Source of the DNA: a bacterium
GTDB taxonomy: Bacteria; Patescibacteriota; Gracilibacteria; UBA1369; GCA-2718715
Assembly (NCBI GenBank): GCA_030426295.1
Contig: JAUHYY010000039.1
Span: 1 to 9,402, forward strand
Length of the DNA stretch: 9,402 nt
Direction of reading: 5' to 3'
Shown: positions 1-5,084 of the stretch, piece after piece
How the letters are laid out: every line of letters begins with the position of its first letter
Position numbering within the stretch: position 1 is the first letter of the stretch
The notes under the pieces: generated by a model
Seen by the model: the letters and a program-made list of their open reading frames with translations, nothing else
The model's database searches: none
Told to the model about the DNA's origin: nothing
Position numbers and translations under genes: made by a program

Positions 1-1
1 T

Positions 2-880
2 AACCATAAAGTAAAGTGGTATTGGCTTTGGCTATTTTTAGGTGGAATTTTGATCTTCACTATCGCTCACGGGTGGTATCAAAACGTAGGTGACATAAGT
101 TATGGACGTCTTAACAAAATACCTCAACCAGAAACTTTCAGCTTCTGGCAGCTGCTAGCACCAATCGTGCTCTTAGTTATTACAAGATTTAAGGTTCCAG
201 TTAGTACAACATTTCTACTTCTAGCAGTATTCTCGTCAAGTAAAACTCTAGGAGGAATGATAGAAAAAACCTTAGTTGGTTATCTAGTTGCATTCGTAGC
301 CTCAATTATTTTCTGGGGAGGTCTAGCTTTCTACATCAGAAAATTCAGAAAGAAAACATATGAAGATGAAGCAAGCGATGCGAACCTAAAGATGTGGAGA
401 GTATTCCAATGGGCTGCAACTGCATTCTTATGGTACACATGGTTAAGCCACGACAGTGCTAATGCGGCAGTATTCTTACCAAGAACAGTTAGCATTGAAC
501 AACTCATTGTTGTAATAACATTCTTATTCTTTGGACTTGGTTACATCCTTTACAGAAAGGGTGGAGCTATCCAAACTATCATTCAAGAAAAGACAGATAT
601 AGTTTACGTTAAATCAGCAACATTAATTGATTTAGTTTATGGATTCGTACTTGTGTACTTCAAACAGATCAATGACCTTCCTATGAGTACAACATGGGTA
701 TTCTTAGGTTTACTTGCTGGTCGTGAACTTGCACTTACTCAGCTATCAGGATCAACAGAGCCTTACAAGAAGTCTCTAGGACTAGTTGTTAAAGATTTAT
801 TCAGAGCAGGTCTGGGGCTAGGAATTTCAATCCTACTTGCTTACATAGCAAACCCAACACTATTTGATAAAGTAGCTTAA
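2..880 (+). CDS. PiT-like inorganic anion (phosphate) transporter, 5' end missing
   Basis: This reading frame is open from base 2 to the TAA at 878-880, so the gene starts before the window; the internal TTG at 50 is not the real start. The visible part is about 292 residues with several hydrophobic helices. It carries two related signature blocks: HGWYQNVGDISYG followed by PVSTTFLLLAVFSS, and SHDSANAAVFLPR followed by PMSTTWVFLGLLAGRE. In the PiT (PHO4) family of phosphate or sulfate permeases, paired GANDVANA-like and P-[VI]-STTH-like motifs mark the two inverted halves of the transporter, and the arrangement here matches that plan. The match is by motif, not close identity; the His after STT in classical PiT is replaced by Phe or Trp. 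The substrate is therefore inferred. A basic and acidic loop (FRKKTYEDEASD) separates the halves. A terminator follows 12 nt after the stop. An uncharacterised PiT-related family is the main alternative. Confidence 0.6.
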   Translation, partial: NHKVKWYWLWLFLGGILIFTIAHGWYQNVGDISYGRLNKIPQPETFSFWQLLAPIVLLVITRFKVPVSTTFLLLAVFSSSKTLGGMIEKTLVGYLVAFVASIIFWGGLAFYIRKFRKKTYEDEASDANLKMWRVFQWAATAFLWYTWLSHDSANAAVFLPRTVSIEQLIVVITFLFFGLGYILYRKGGAIQTIIQEKTDIVYVKSATLIDLVYGFVLVYFKQINDLPMSTTWVFLGLLAGRELALTQLSGSTEPYKKSLGLVVKDLFRAGLGLGISILLAYIANPTLFDKVA

Positions 881-892
881 TAATAAATAAAT

Positions 893-921
893 AAGCCTCC
901 TAACTTTCAGGGGGCTTTTTT
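893..921 (+). terminator. Rho-independent terminator, probably used from both sides
   Basis: An 8-bp stem (AAGCCTCC at 893-900 with GGGGGCTT at 910-917, one T-G wobble) closes a 9-nt loop and runs into a T tract ending at 921. It lies just after the PiT-like gene. Read on the minus strand the same hairpin follows the tRNA 3' end by 8 nt and is followed by an AT-rich stretch, so it can also end the tRNA transcript. Confidence 0.85.
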
Positions 922-928
922 AGTGCTT

Positions 929-1003
929 TGGTTGCGGGGGGAGGATTCGAACCTCCGACCTTCAGGTTATGAGCCTGACGAGCTGCCACTGCTCTACCCC
1001 GCG
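929..1003 (-). tRNA. Initiator tRNA-Met (CAT anticodon)
   Basis: The reverse strand folds as a complete cloverleaf of 75 nt including an encoded CCA (plus-strand TGG at 929-931). The acceptor stem has a C1:A72 mismatch (1003 with 933), the hallmark of bacterial formylated initiator tRNA. The D stem is GAGC/GCTC with A11:U24, the anticodon loop is CTCATAA (anticodon at 971-969), and the T arm is GGAGG-TTCGAAT-CCTCC. The anticodon stem is TCAGG/CCTGA. The last two pairs before the loop are G:C as expected, but pair 29:41 is A:U, whereas most bacterial initiators have three G:C pairs. Together these mark it as tRNA-fMet rather than elongator Met. It is a single-gene unit with its own promoter upstream. 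Confidence 0.96.
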
Positions 1004-1016
1004 GTGAGCGTACATA

Positions 1017-1045
1017 TTTTTAAAGGTTATTCGACTAAAAGTCAA
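1017..1045 (-). promoter_or_regulatory. Sigma70-type promoter of the initiator tRNA
   Basis: On the minus strand TTGACT (1045-1040) is separated by exactly 17 nt from TAAAAA (1022-1017). This places the predicted transcription start near 1010, about 7 nt before the mature tRNA 5' end at 1003. The -35 matches consensus at 5 of 6 bases and the -10 at 4 of 6. Confidence 0.6.
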
Positions 1046-1148
1046 CCACTCCAAATTACACTACACAATAAAACTCAAAAATGGAAACTTTATTTTCAAT
1101 GATTCAGGTCTATTTAAAGCCATTTACTAGATAATCAAAATTTGACTA

Positions 1149-1176
1149 TTGCCTAAAGATACAAAATGGATATATT
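1149..1176 (+). promoter_or_regulatory. Possible promoter for the acidic small protein
   Basis: TTGCCT (1149-1154), a 16-nt spacer and TATATT (1171-1176) give a predicted start near 1183 and a leader of about 23 nt before the ATG at 1206. A second -10-like hexamer, CATAAT at 1184-1189, has no good -35. Either could serve; the call is tentative. Confidence 0.35.
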
Positions 1177-1205
1177 GGCTTTGCATAATAGTAACAACAA
1201 AAATT

Positions 1206-1382
1206 ATGTTAGAACTAAAAGAAAACACAACATGGGATGACGAACACGATGACGACTTCTCAGATATGTCTGACGACGACTTCTCATTCGGAGACGATGA
1301 CGATTGGGAAGAAGACATGGATGAAGAAGACGACGACATGGACGACATGGACGACTCTGAAGAAGACGATGACGACATGTAG
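1206..1382 (+). CDS. Very acidic 58-aa protein, function unknown
   Basis: I chose the ATG at 1206 rather than the TTG at 1149, because the extra 19 residues would be hydrophobic and unlike the rest, and the ATG follows a possible promoter at a suitable distance. The 58-residue product begins MLELKENTTW and then becomes almost wholly Asp/Glu, with 26 Asp and 9 Glu (60 %) against one Lys and one His. Phe, Trp and Met are spaced through it, in units such as DDDF, DDDW and DDM. It has no membrane segment and should be disordered and strongly negative. The DNA is a degenerate run of GAC/GAT/GAA codons, with ATGGACGAC repeated near 1338-1352. The opposite strand is open for a Ser-rich product, but that needs many TCG codons and overlaps a real gene. 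The TAG at 1380-1382 directly abuts the stop of the convergent membrane gene. Possible roles include a polyanion that binds basic proteins or divalent cations; none is shown. No Shine-Dalgarno site is visible. Confidence 0.55.
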   Translation: MLELKENTTWDDEHDDDFSDMSDDDFSFGDDDDWEEDMDEEDDDMDDMDDSEEDDDDM

Positions 1383-1841
1383 TTAACCGCAGTCACATTC
1401 CTTTAATAGCTGCTTGTTGAGTAGATAGATCGAGATGATCATTGCCAACATAGCAGCTATTTTAAAATACAAATTATAATCTGTGAAGAAAGACAACCCT
1501 ACCGAAAATCCAAACAAACTAATTACCGGTATAGTACAAGCCGTACAAAATGTAGTTAACCCTGCAAATAAAATACCAATTCCAGACAGTGAAAGCAGGG
1601 AAGCATCAGGTCCACTTTTATGCTTCAAAAGTTCATAGAAGCCAACAACAAAAAGTCCAAACAGCAAACTAAATACAGCAGAATATACTAGGTTGCCCGG
1701 AGTAAAATATGCCCCGGGAGTGCAAGCAAAGTTAATTTCACCTGGGAACTTAGCCAGTACATAAGCCATCACATCAAATACTACAAATGCTATCCCTAAA
1801 ACTACAAATACGTAAGTTGGCTTTTGTAATATTGATTTCAT
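1383..1841 (-). CDS. Four-helix membrane protein with CxxC pair, coupled to the DsbA-like gene
   Basis: I do not recognise a named family. The 152-residue protein shows about four hydrophobic helices (near 9-30, 50-72, 84-118 and 124-143). Its cysteines stand out: C40 in a loop (NFACTPG), C99 and C102 in FCTACTIP within the third helix, and C149 and C151 in the last residues ECDCG. It starts one base after the stop of the upstream dsbA-like gene (TAA-T-ATG), so the two are almost surely co-transcribed and translationally coupled. Small membrane proteins with paired cysteines beside a DsbA-type thioredoxin often reoxidise or reduce it (DsbB, VKOR and CcdA/ScsB-like proteins). A similar redox-partner role is inferred here from context and cysteine spacing only. 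A metal-binding or transport role is the alternative. Its stop codon touches the stop of the acidic protein on the other strand, with no hairpin between them. Confidence 0.8.
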   Translation of the reverse strand: MKSILQKPTYVFVVLGIAFVVFDVMAYVLAKFPGEINFACTPGAYFTPGNLVYSAVFSLLFGLFVVGFYELLKHKSGPDASLLSLSGIGILFAGLTTFCTACTIPVISLFGFSVGLSFFTDYNLYFKIAAMLAMIISIYLLNKQLLKECDCG

Positions 1842-1842
1842 A

Positions 1843-2559
1843 TTAGTTCTCTAACTCTTTCTCGATTAGATATTCAAACACAGCGTAATCTCTTGCTCCA
1901 CTTATTAAACGACCGTTAATAACGAATCCAGGAGTACCAGTTATTTGATATCTTTGACCATCTTCAAAATCATTCTGAACTTCATCAGCTTTAGATTCAT
2001 CATTTATACAAGAGTTAAACTCAGATAGATCAAGATCTAATTCACGAGCATACTGAACGTATCTTTCAGTACTTAGAGCTCCTCCTTCATAAAGCTTGTC
2101 ATGGAATTCGAAGTAAGTTGCATCATCAGACTGTTCACGAGCACATTCAGCAGCAACAGCAGCTCCTACAGCATTAGGATGAAAAGATAGCGGGAAGTCC
2201 CTATAAACTAGCTTAGCTTTACCGGTATCGATATATTTTTCAATAATTCTCGGTAACGTCTGAGTAGTAAATCGAGCACAGTAAGGGCATTCGTAATCAG
2301 AAAACTCAACTATAGTTATCGGAGCATTTGGATCACCCATAACAGCATCATCATCTTCATCAGCACCACCAACTGCAACAAGTGGGAACGCCTCATTATA
2401 TTGATATTCTTCAATTCCGTCTTGGACTCGTTTTTCTATATCAGATTCGCTTATCCCTCCAGCCCCTTCAAATTGTGTTGCGAAAAATACTAGTGAGCCA
2501 GATATTACAATTGAAGCAAAAACTATCGCTACTACCAGTGAGTTATTGTCTTTTTTCAT
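1843..2559 (-). CDS. Membrane-anchored DsbA-like thiol:disulfide oxidoreductase
   Basis: The 238-residue protein has a short basic start (MKKDNN), one hydrophobic helix at about 8-28 that should anchor it facing outward, an acidic linker to about residue 75, and then a DsbA/thioredoxin_4 domain. The active site is CPYC at 91-94 in the context FSDYECPYCARF, and the cis-proline loop is TGTPGF near 207-212. A second cysteine pair, C139 and C184, could form a structural disulfide as in many proteins of this group. Family knowledge: such proteins introduce or isomerise disulfides in exported proteins and need a membrane partner to reset the active site. The membrane protein encoded 1 nt downstream, with its own CxxC, is a natural candidate. 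No Shine-Dalgarno is visible; a -10 TATAAT on this strand at 2589-2584 predicts a leader of about 18 nt. The exact role (oxidase versus isomerase) cannot be told from sequence. Confidence 0.93.
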   Translation of the reverse strand: MKKDNNSLVVAIVFASIVISGSLVFFATQFEGAGGISESDIEKRVQDGIEEYQYNEAFPLVAVGGADEDDDAVMGDPNAPITIVEFSDYECPYCARFTTQTLPRIIEKYIDTGKAKLVYRDFPLSFHPNAVGAAVAAECAREQSDDATYFEFHDKLYEGGALSTERYVQYARELDLDLSEFNSCINDESKADEVQNDFEDGQRYQITGTPGFVINGRLISGARDYAVFEYLIEKELEN

Positions 2560-2562
2560 TTA

Positions 2563-2591
2563 TTCAAATTAGATAACGTTTCAATTATAAT
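2563..2591. promoter_or_regulatory. Shared divergent promoter with palindromic -10 (DsbA-like / zinc-ribbon genes)
   Basis: The octamer ATTATAAT at 2584-2591 holds a perfect TATAAT on both strands: 2586-2591 on plus and 2589-2584 on minus. On plus, TTCAAA (2563-2568) lies exactly 17 nt upstream, and the predicted start, 7 nt past the -10, falls on 2598, the A of the zinc-ribbon ATG. On minus the predicted start near 2577 leaves an 18-nt leader to dsbA; no good -35 is visible on that strand. Confidence 0.6.
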
Positions 2592-2597
2592 CGAAAT

Positions 2598-2768
2598 ATG
2601 AATCAAATAAAGTGTAAATACTGTCACCAAAATCTAGAAGTGGTCTGGGTCCACGGCCACGGACAATGCAAGCACTGTAAAATCAACATAGAAGAATGTT
2701 GCAGAGGCGAACAATGTGAAAACTATTCAGAAATTACAGCCGACCCCAAGCATAAATCACCCGAATAA
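2598..2768 (+). CDS. Small zinc-ribbon protein, 56 aa
   Basis: A short gene, ATG at 2598 to TAA at 2766-2768, encodes 56 residues. It has a four-cysteine zinc-ribbon pattern: C6-x2-C9 (KCKYCHQ), then 14 residues including VVWVHGHGQ, then C24-x2-C27 (QCKHCK). An extra cysteine cluster follows: C34, C35 and C40 in IEECCRGEQC. The last 15 residues are polar and probably flexible. The cysteine spacing and conserved-looking WVHGHGQC core are what make me call it coding; random reading frames do not give this. It resembles, from memory, small uncharacterised zinc-ribbon proteins seen in several bacterial groups, but I cannot name a family. Its function is unknown; binding nucleic acid or a protein partner through the ribbon is the usual guess. 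The predicted transcription start coincides with the ATG, so the mRNA may be leaderless. The last 46 nt overlap the 3' end of mnmA on the opposite strand. Confidence 0.82.
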   Translation: MNQIKCKYCHQNLEVVWVHGHGQCKHCKINIEECCRGEQCENYSEITADPKHKSPE

Positions 2769-3760
2769 AAGACTGCAAACTGACCAGCAGCTATACCCTG
2801 ATCATCACCGTCTAGAACTACATGGCCATTATCATAACTACAGTTGTACTTGTGGTCACCATGACGAAGCTTCACTTGTAAGTCATGCCCAGAAGGTTCT
2901 TCACCTGAGAACCAATTAGGATCCTCAACATCAAGTTCGTTCCTTTCTTTATCTTCAAAATAATTATTCGAAATATAGATGATGTTTTTATCAGTATCTT
3001 TTTTTACAACAAACCAAGGACCACCACCCAGCCCAATATTTCTTCTTTGACCAATAGTGTAGTACCAGAAACCGTCATGTTCGCCTAACTTTTCGCCAGT
3101 TTCAAACTCGATAATGTCTCCTTTCTTTTCACCTAAATAATGTTTAACAAAATCGCTAAACCGAAGCTTTCCAAGAAAACAGATTCCTTGACTATCTTTA
3201 CGATTCTTATTCGGTAAATCAAATTCTGCAGCCAATTCACGTACTTCTTCTTTCGACAAATGACCGATAGGGAACATCACCCTACTCAGCTGCTCTTGCG
3301 TCATATTAGCCAAGAAGTAAGTTTGATCTTTGACAGCATCTGGTGCTTGCTTCAAATACCATCTGCCATCGATCTCTTCAACTTGAGCATAATGACCAGA
3401 AGCAACCTTATCAAAACTCTCGTCAATCTTCTCAAAGAAAATCCCAAATTTAATGTGGTTGTTACACATAACATCTGGATTCGGAGTCCTGCCATTCTCA
3501 ACCTCGCTTATCGTATAACTAACAACTCGATCAAAGTATTCCCTTTGCATAGGCACAACTTCAAGCGGAACCTCAAGCTTCTCACATACAGCCTTCACGT
3601 AATCTAAGTCTTCATCCCATGGGCAATCACCTAAGAAGGAAAGCTCATCTTCAAGCCATATTTTAAGGTAAAAGGCAGTAACTTCATGACCTTGATCTTG
3701 TAAAAGTTTCAAAGCAACTGAGCTATCTACACCACCCGATAATAGTACTGCGACTTTCAT
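2723..3760 (-). CDS. mnmA: tRNA-specific 2-thiouridylase MnmA
   Basis: MnmA adenylates and then thiolates U34 in tRNAs for Lys, Glu and Gln, giving the s2U part of the modified wobble base; it takes sulfur from a persulfide relay. The 345-residue protein is close to usual length. It has the PP-loop SGGVDSS at 8-14, the catalytic Cys99 in MCNNHIKFG, the DQTYFL segment near 145-150 and the second catalytic Cys194 in KDSQGICFLG. The tRNA-binding and beta-barrel C-terminal domains follow (YTIGQRRNIG, then the end at SAVISE). The insert GDCPWDEDLDYVKAVCEKL after the N-terminal strand is seen in a subset of the family. The ATG at 3760 directly precedes the first beta-strand (MKVAVLLSGG). A GAGGA lies 12 nt before the ATG, too far to be a convincing ribosome site. 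Its 3' end overlaps the zinc-ribbon gene by 46 nt, tail to tail. Confidence 0.97.
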   Translation of the reverse strand: MKVAVLLSGGVDSSVALKLLQDQGHEVTAFYLKIWLEDELSFLGDCPWDEDLDYVKAVCEKLEVPLEVVPMQREYFDRVVSYTISEVENGRTPNPDVMCNNHIKFGIFFEKIDESFDKVASGHYAQVEEIDGRWYLKQAPDAVKDQTYFLANMTQEQLSRVMFPIGHLSKEEVRELAAEFDLPNKNRKDSQGICFLGKLRFSDFVKHYLGEKKGDIIEFETGEKLGEHDGFWYYTIGQRRNIGLGGGPWFVVKKDTDKNIIYISNNYFEDKERNELDVEDPNWFSGEEPSGHDLQVKLRHGDHKYNCSYDNGHVVLDGDDQGIAAGQFAVFYSGDLCLGSAVISE

Positions 3761-3790
3761 AATACGTTGTTATCCTCAGCAATATGCCAA

Positions 3791-3796
3791 ATTATA
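3791..3796 (-). promoter_or_regulatory. -10 element upstream of mnmA
   Basis: A perfect TATAAT lies on the minus strand, giving a predicted start near 3784 and a leader of about 24 nt. No -35 at a normal distance is clear; TTGCCA at 3823-3818 is 21 nt away. Support rests on the -10 and its position in the divergent mnmA/doxX gap. Confidence 0.45.
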
Positions 3797-3833
3797 GTAA
3801 TAATGTCTATTTAATTATGGCAAGTTGAACATT

Positions 3834-3862
3834 TTGATGAGCTTAGAATTGTTTGATAAAAT
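3834..3862 (+). promoter_or_regulatory. Promoter of the DoxX-family gene, extended -10
   Basis: TTGATG (3834-3839), a 17-nt spacer and TAAAAT (3857-3862) form a good sigma70 promoter. TG at 3854-3855 sits one base before the -10, as in extended -10 promoters. The predicted start near 3869 leaves a 20-nt leader without a Shine-Dalgarno sequence. Confidence 0.65.
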
Positions 3863-3888
3863 CAGCACATATCTTTTAAAAACAATAC

Positions 3889-4311
3889 ATGAAAAATTGT
3901 TGTAAAAAATTTTTTACTGATCCTGAATATTTCGGAGCAGTAGCACTTAGACTTACATTTGGTCTCGTATTCGTTTTAGCTGCTGTAGCTAAATTCAGAA
4001 TGGGGTTCTCAGGTTTCGCTGATATCGTTGTATCAGGTGAAGGCAACCTAGCTTCAGAAATGCCTGCGGTAATTCTACAAGCTTATGGATACGCACTTCC
4101 AATCCTTGAACTTATAGCTGGTGTACTTCTTCTATCTGGATGCAAGAAACACGCTAAGTACGGATTCGGACTAGCTGGTATTATCTACCTTACATTCGTA
4201 TTCGGACAAGCTTACGATGCAAACATCGCAGTAGTAGGAACAGAATACCTTCCATCACTACTTGCTCTATACTTTGGTTTCCACTTATTCGCAAAGACTT
4301 CAAAGAAATAA
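3889..4311 (+). CDS. DoxX-family membrane protein
   Basis: The 140-residue protein has the four-helix DoxX/DoxD layout. A short basic cytosolic start (MKNCCKKFF) leads to a first helix around 16-36 containing ALRLTFGLVFVLAAVAKF. Helices follow near 62-84 (the AYGYALPILELIAGVLLLSG segment), 90-108 and 116-135. The R-[LI]-x-[FL]-G-x-x-F-x-x-x-[AG]-x-x-K pattern and PILELIAG are typical of the family. Family members are tied to quinone or thiosulfate oxidation in archaea and to membrane redox complexes in mycobacteria; the role of this one is not known. C4, C5 and the Cys in SGCKKH lie at membrane edges, so a link to the nearby thiol genes is possible but not shown. It stands alone, with its own promoter and a strong terminator 22 nt after its stop, so it is a single-gene unit. 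Confidence 0.88.
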   Translation: MKNCCKKFFTDPEYFGAVALRLTFGLVFVLAAVAKFRMGFSGFADIVVSGEGNLASEMPAVILQAYGYALPILELIAGVLLLSGCKKHAKYGFGLAGIIYLTFVFGQAYDANIAVVGTEYLPSLLALYFGFHLFAKTSKK

Positions 4312-4333
4312 AGAATTCCAAATCAATCAAAAG

Positions 4334-4363
4334 AGCCGATCACTTGCTGGTCGGCTTTTTTTT
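4334..4363 (+). terminator. Strong Rho-independent terminator after the DoxX gene
   Basis: A 9-bp stem, AGCCGATCA (4334-4342) with TGGTCGGCT (4348-4356, one T-G wobble), closes a 5-nt loop and is followed by seven further T residues (4357-4363). Confidence 0.92.
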
Positions 4364-4397
4364 ATGTAAATTTTCGGCAACAAATTAAACACACAAA

Positions 4398-5084
4398 ATG
4401 AACGAAGTTATATTCATCGCCTTTACACTATTTCTGATATCTTTAAACCTAGTTGCATTCAGACTCGGTAAAACCTATATGTTCATTCTAATAGCAATAT
4501 ATTCAGTAATAATGAATATATTCGTTACAAAACAGTTCACACTTTTTGGCCTCGAAGTTACAGGTGGTAACGCACTTTACGGAGCAATATTCTTGCTTAC
4601 AGATTTACTATCAGAACATTTCTCGAAAAAGGATGCTCTACGTTCAGTAGCTGCTGGATTCCTAAGCGTGCTTGTATTCGTAGTTGCAACTCAAGTACTT
4701 CTTGCATTTACTCCAAACGAATATGACTTCGCTCAAGAATCTATTACAACTTTATTCTCAGTTACTCCAAGAATCCTTATCGGTTCATTAATTGCTTATG
4801 CAATTGCTCAAACTATAGATGTTTATCTTTACGACAAGATCAGAAAGTTCACTAAAGAAAAATACATATTCTTAAGAAATAACGGATCAACGCTAGTTTC
4901 TCAACTAATCGACAGCATCATCTTCACTGCTGTAGGCCTAACTACATTCACATCTCTCGGTCTAGAGGGAATAATCGATGCAAGTATCTTCTGGCAAGTT
5001 ACTCTAGCAACATACGCTATTAAAGTAGTAGTAGCTCTGATAGACACACCTTTCATTTACTTGAGCTACAAGATTAAAAAGTAA
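4398..5084 (+). CDS. yhhQ: Queuosine-precursor transporter, YhhQ/VUT family
   Basis: YhhQ-type proteins import queuine or a related deazaguanine precursor for queuosine at tRNA position 34. The 228-residue protein has about six hydrophobic helices. It shows the family signature GGNALYGAIFLLTDLLSEHF at 56-75, with N58, T68-D69 and S72-E73 in the usual places. A later conserved block, NNGSTLVSQLIDSIIF, sits near 161-176, and a final helix holds the conserved Asp in ALIDTPFIY. The start MNEVIFIAFTLF is the only sensible ATG before the first helix. No preQ1 riboswitch fits in the 34 nt between the doxX terminator and the ATG, and no Shine-Dalgarno is present. Its promoter is unclear and may lie within the terminator. 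The last 11 nt overlap the end of the convergent exonuclease gene. No queuosine synthesis gene is visible nearby, so salvage is the likely job; tgt is not in the window. Confidence 0.92.
   Translation: MNEVIFIAFTLFLISLNLVAFRLGKTYMFILIAIYSVIMNIFVTKQFTLFGLEVTGGNALYGAIFLLTDLLSEHFSKKDALRSVAAGFLSVLVFVVATQVLLAFTPNEYDFAQESITTLFSVTPRILIGSLIAYAIAQTIDVYLYDKIRKFTKEKYIFLRNNGSTLVSQLIDSIIFTAVGLTTFTSLGLEGIIDASIFWQVTLATYAIKVVVALIDTPFIYLSYKIKK

Noticed and set aside
1081..1134. 17-codon reading frame before the acidic gene
   Set aside because: It is very short, with no recognisable motif, promoter or ribosome site.
1127..1396. Minus-strand 89-aa Ser-rich reading frame opposite the acidic gene
   Set aside because: It is the mirror of GAC/GAT codons, needs many TCG codons, has a hydrophobic tail unlike its start, and overlaps the membrane-protein gene.
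2382..2919. Plus-strand reading frames opposite the DsbA-like gene and mnmA
   Set aside because: They are low-quality shadows of well-supported genes with no recognisable features; only the zinc-ribbon frame between them is credible.
4364..4397. preQ1 riboswitch upstream of yhhQ
   Set aside because: Only 34 nt are available and no matching stem or conserved A-rich tail is present.
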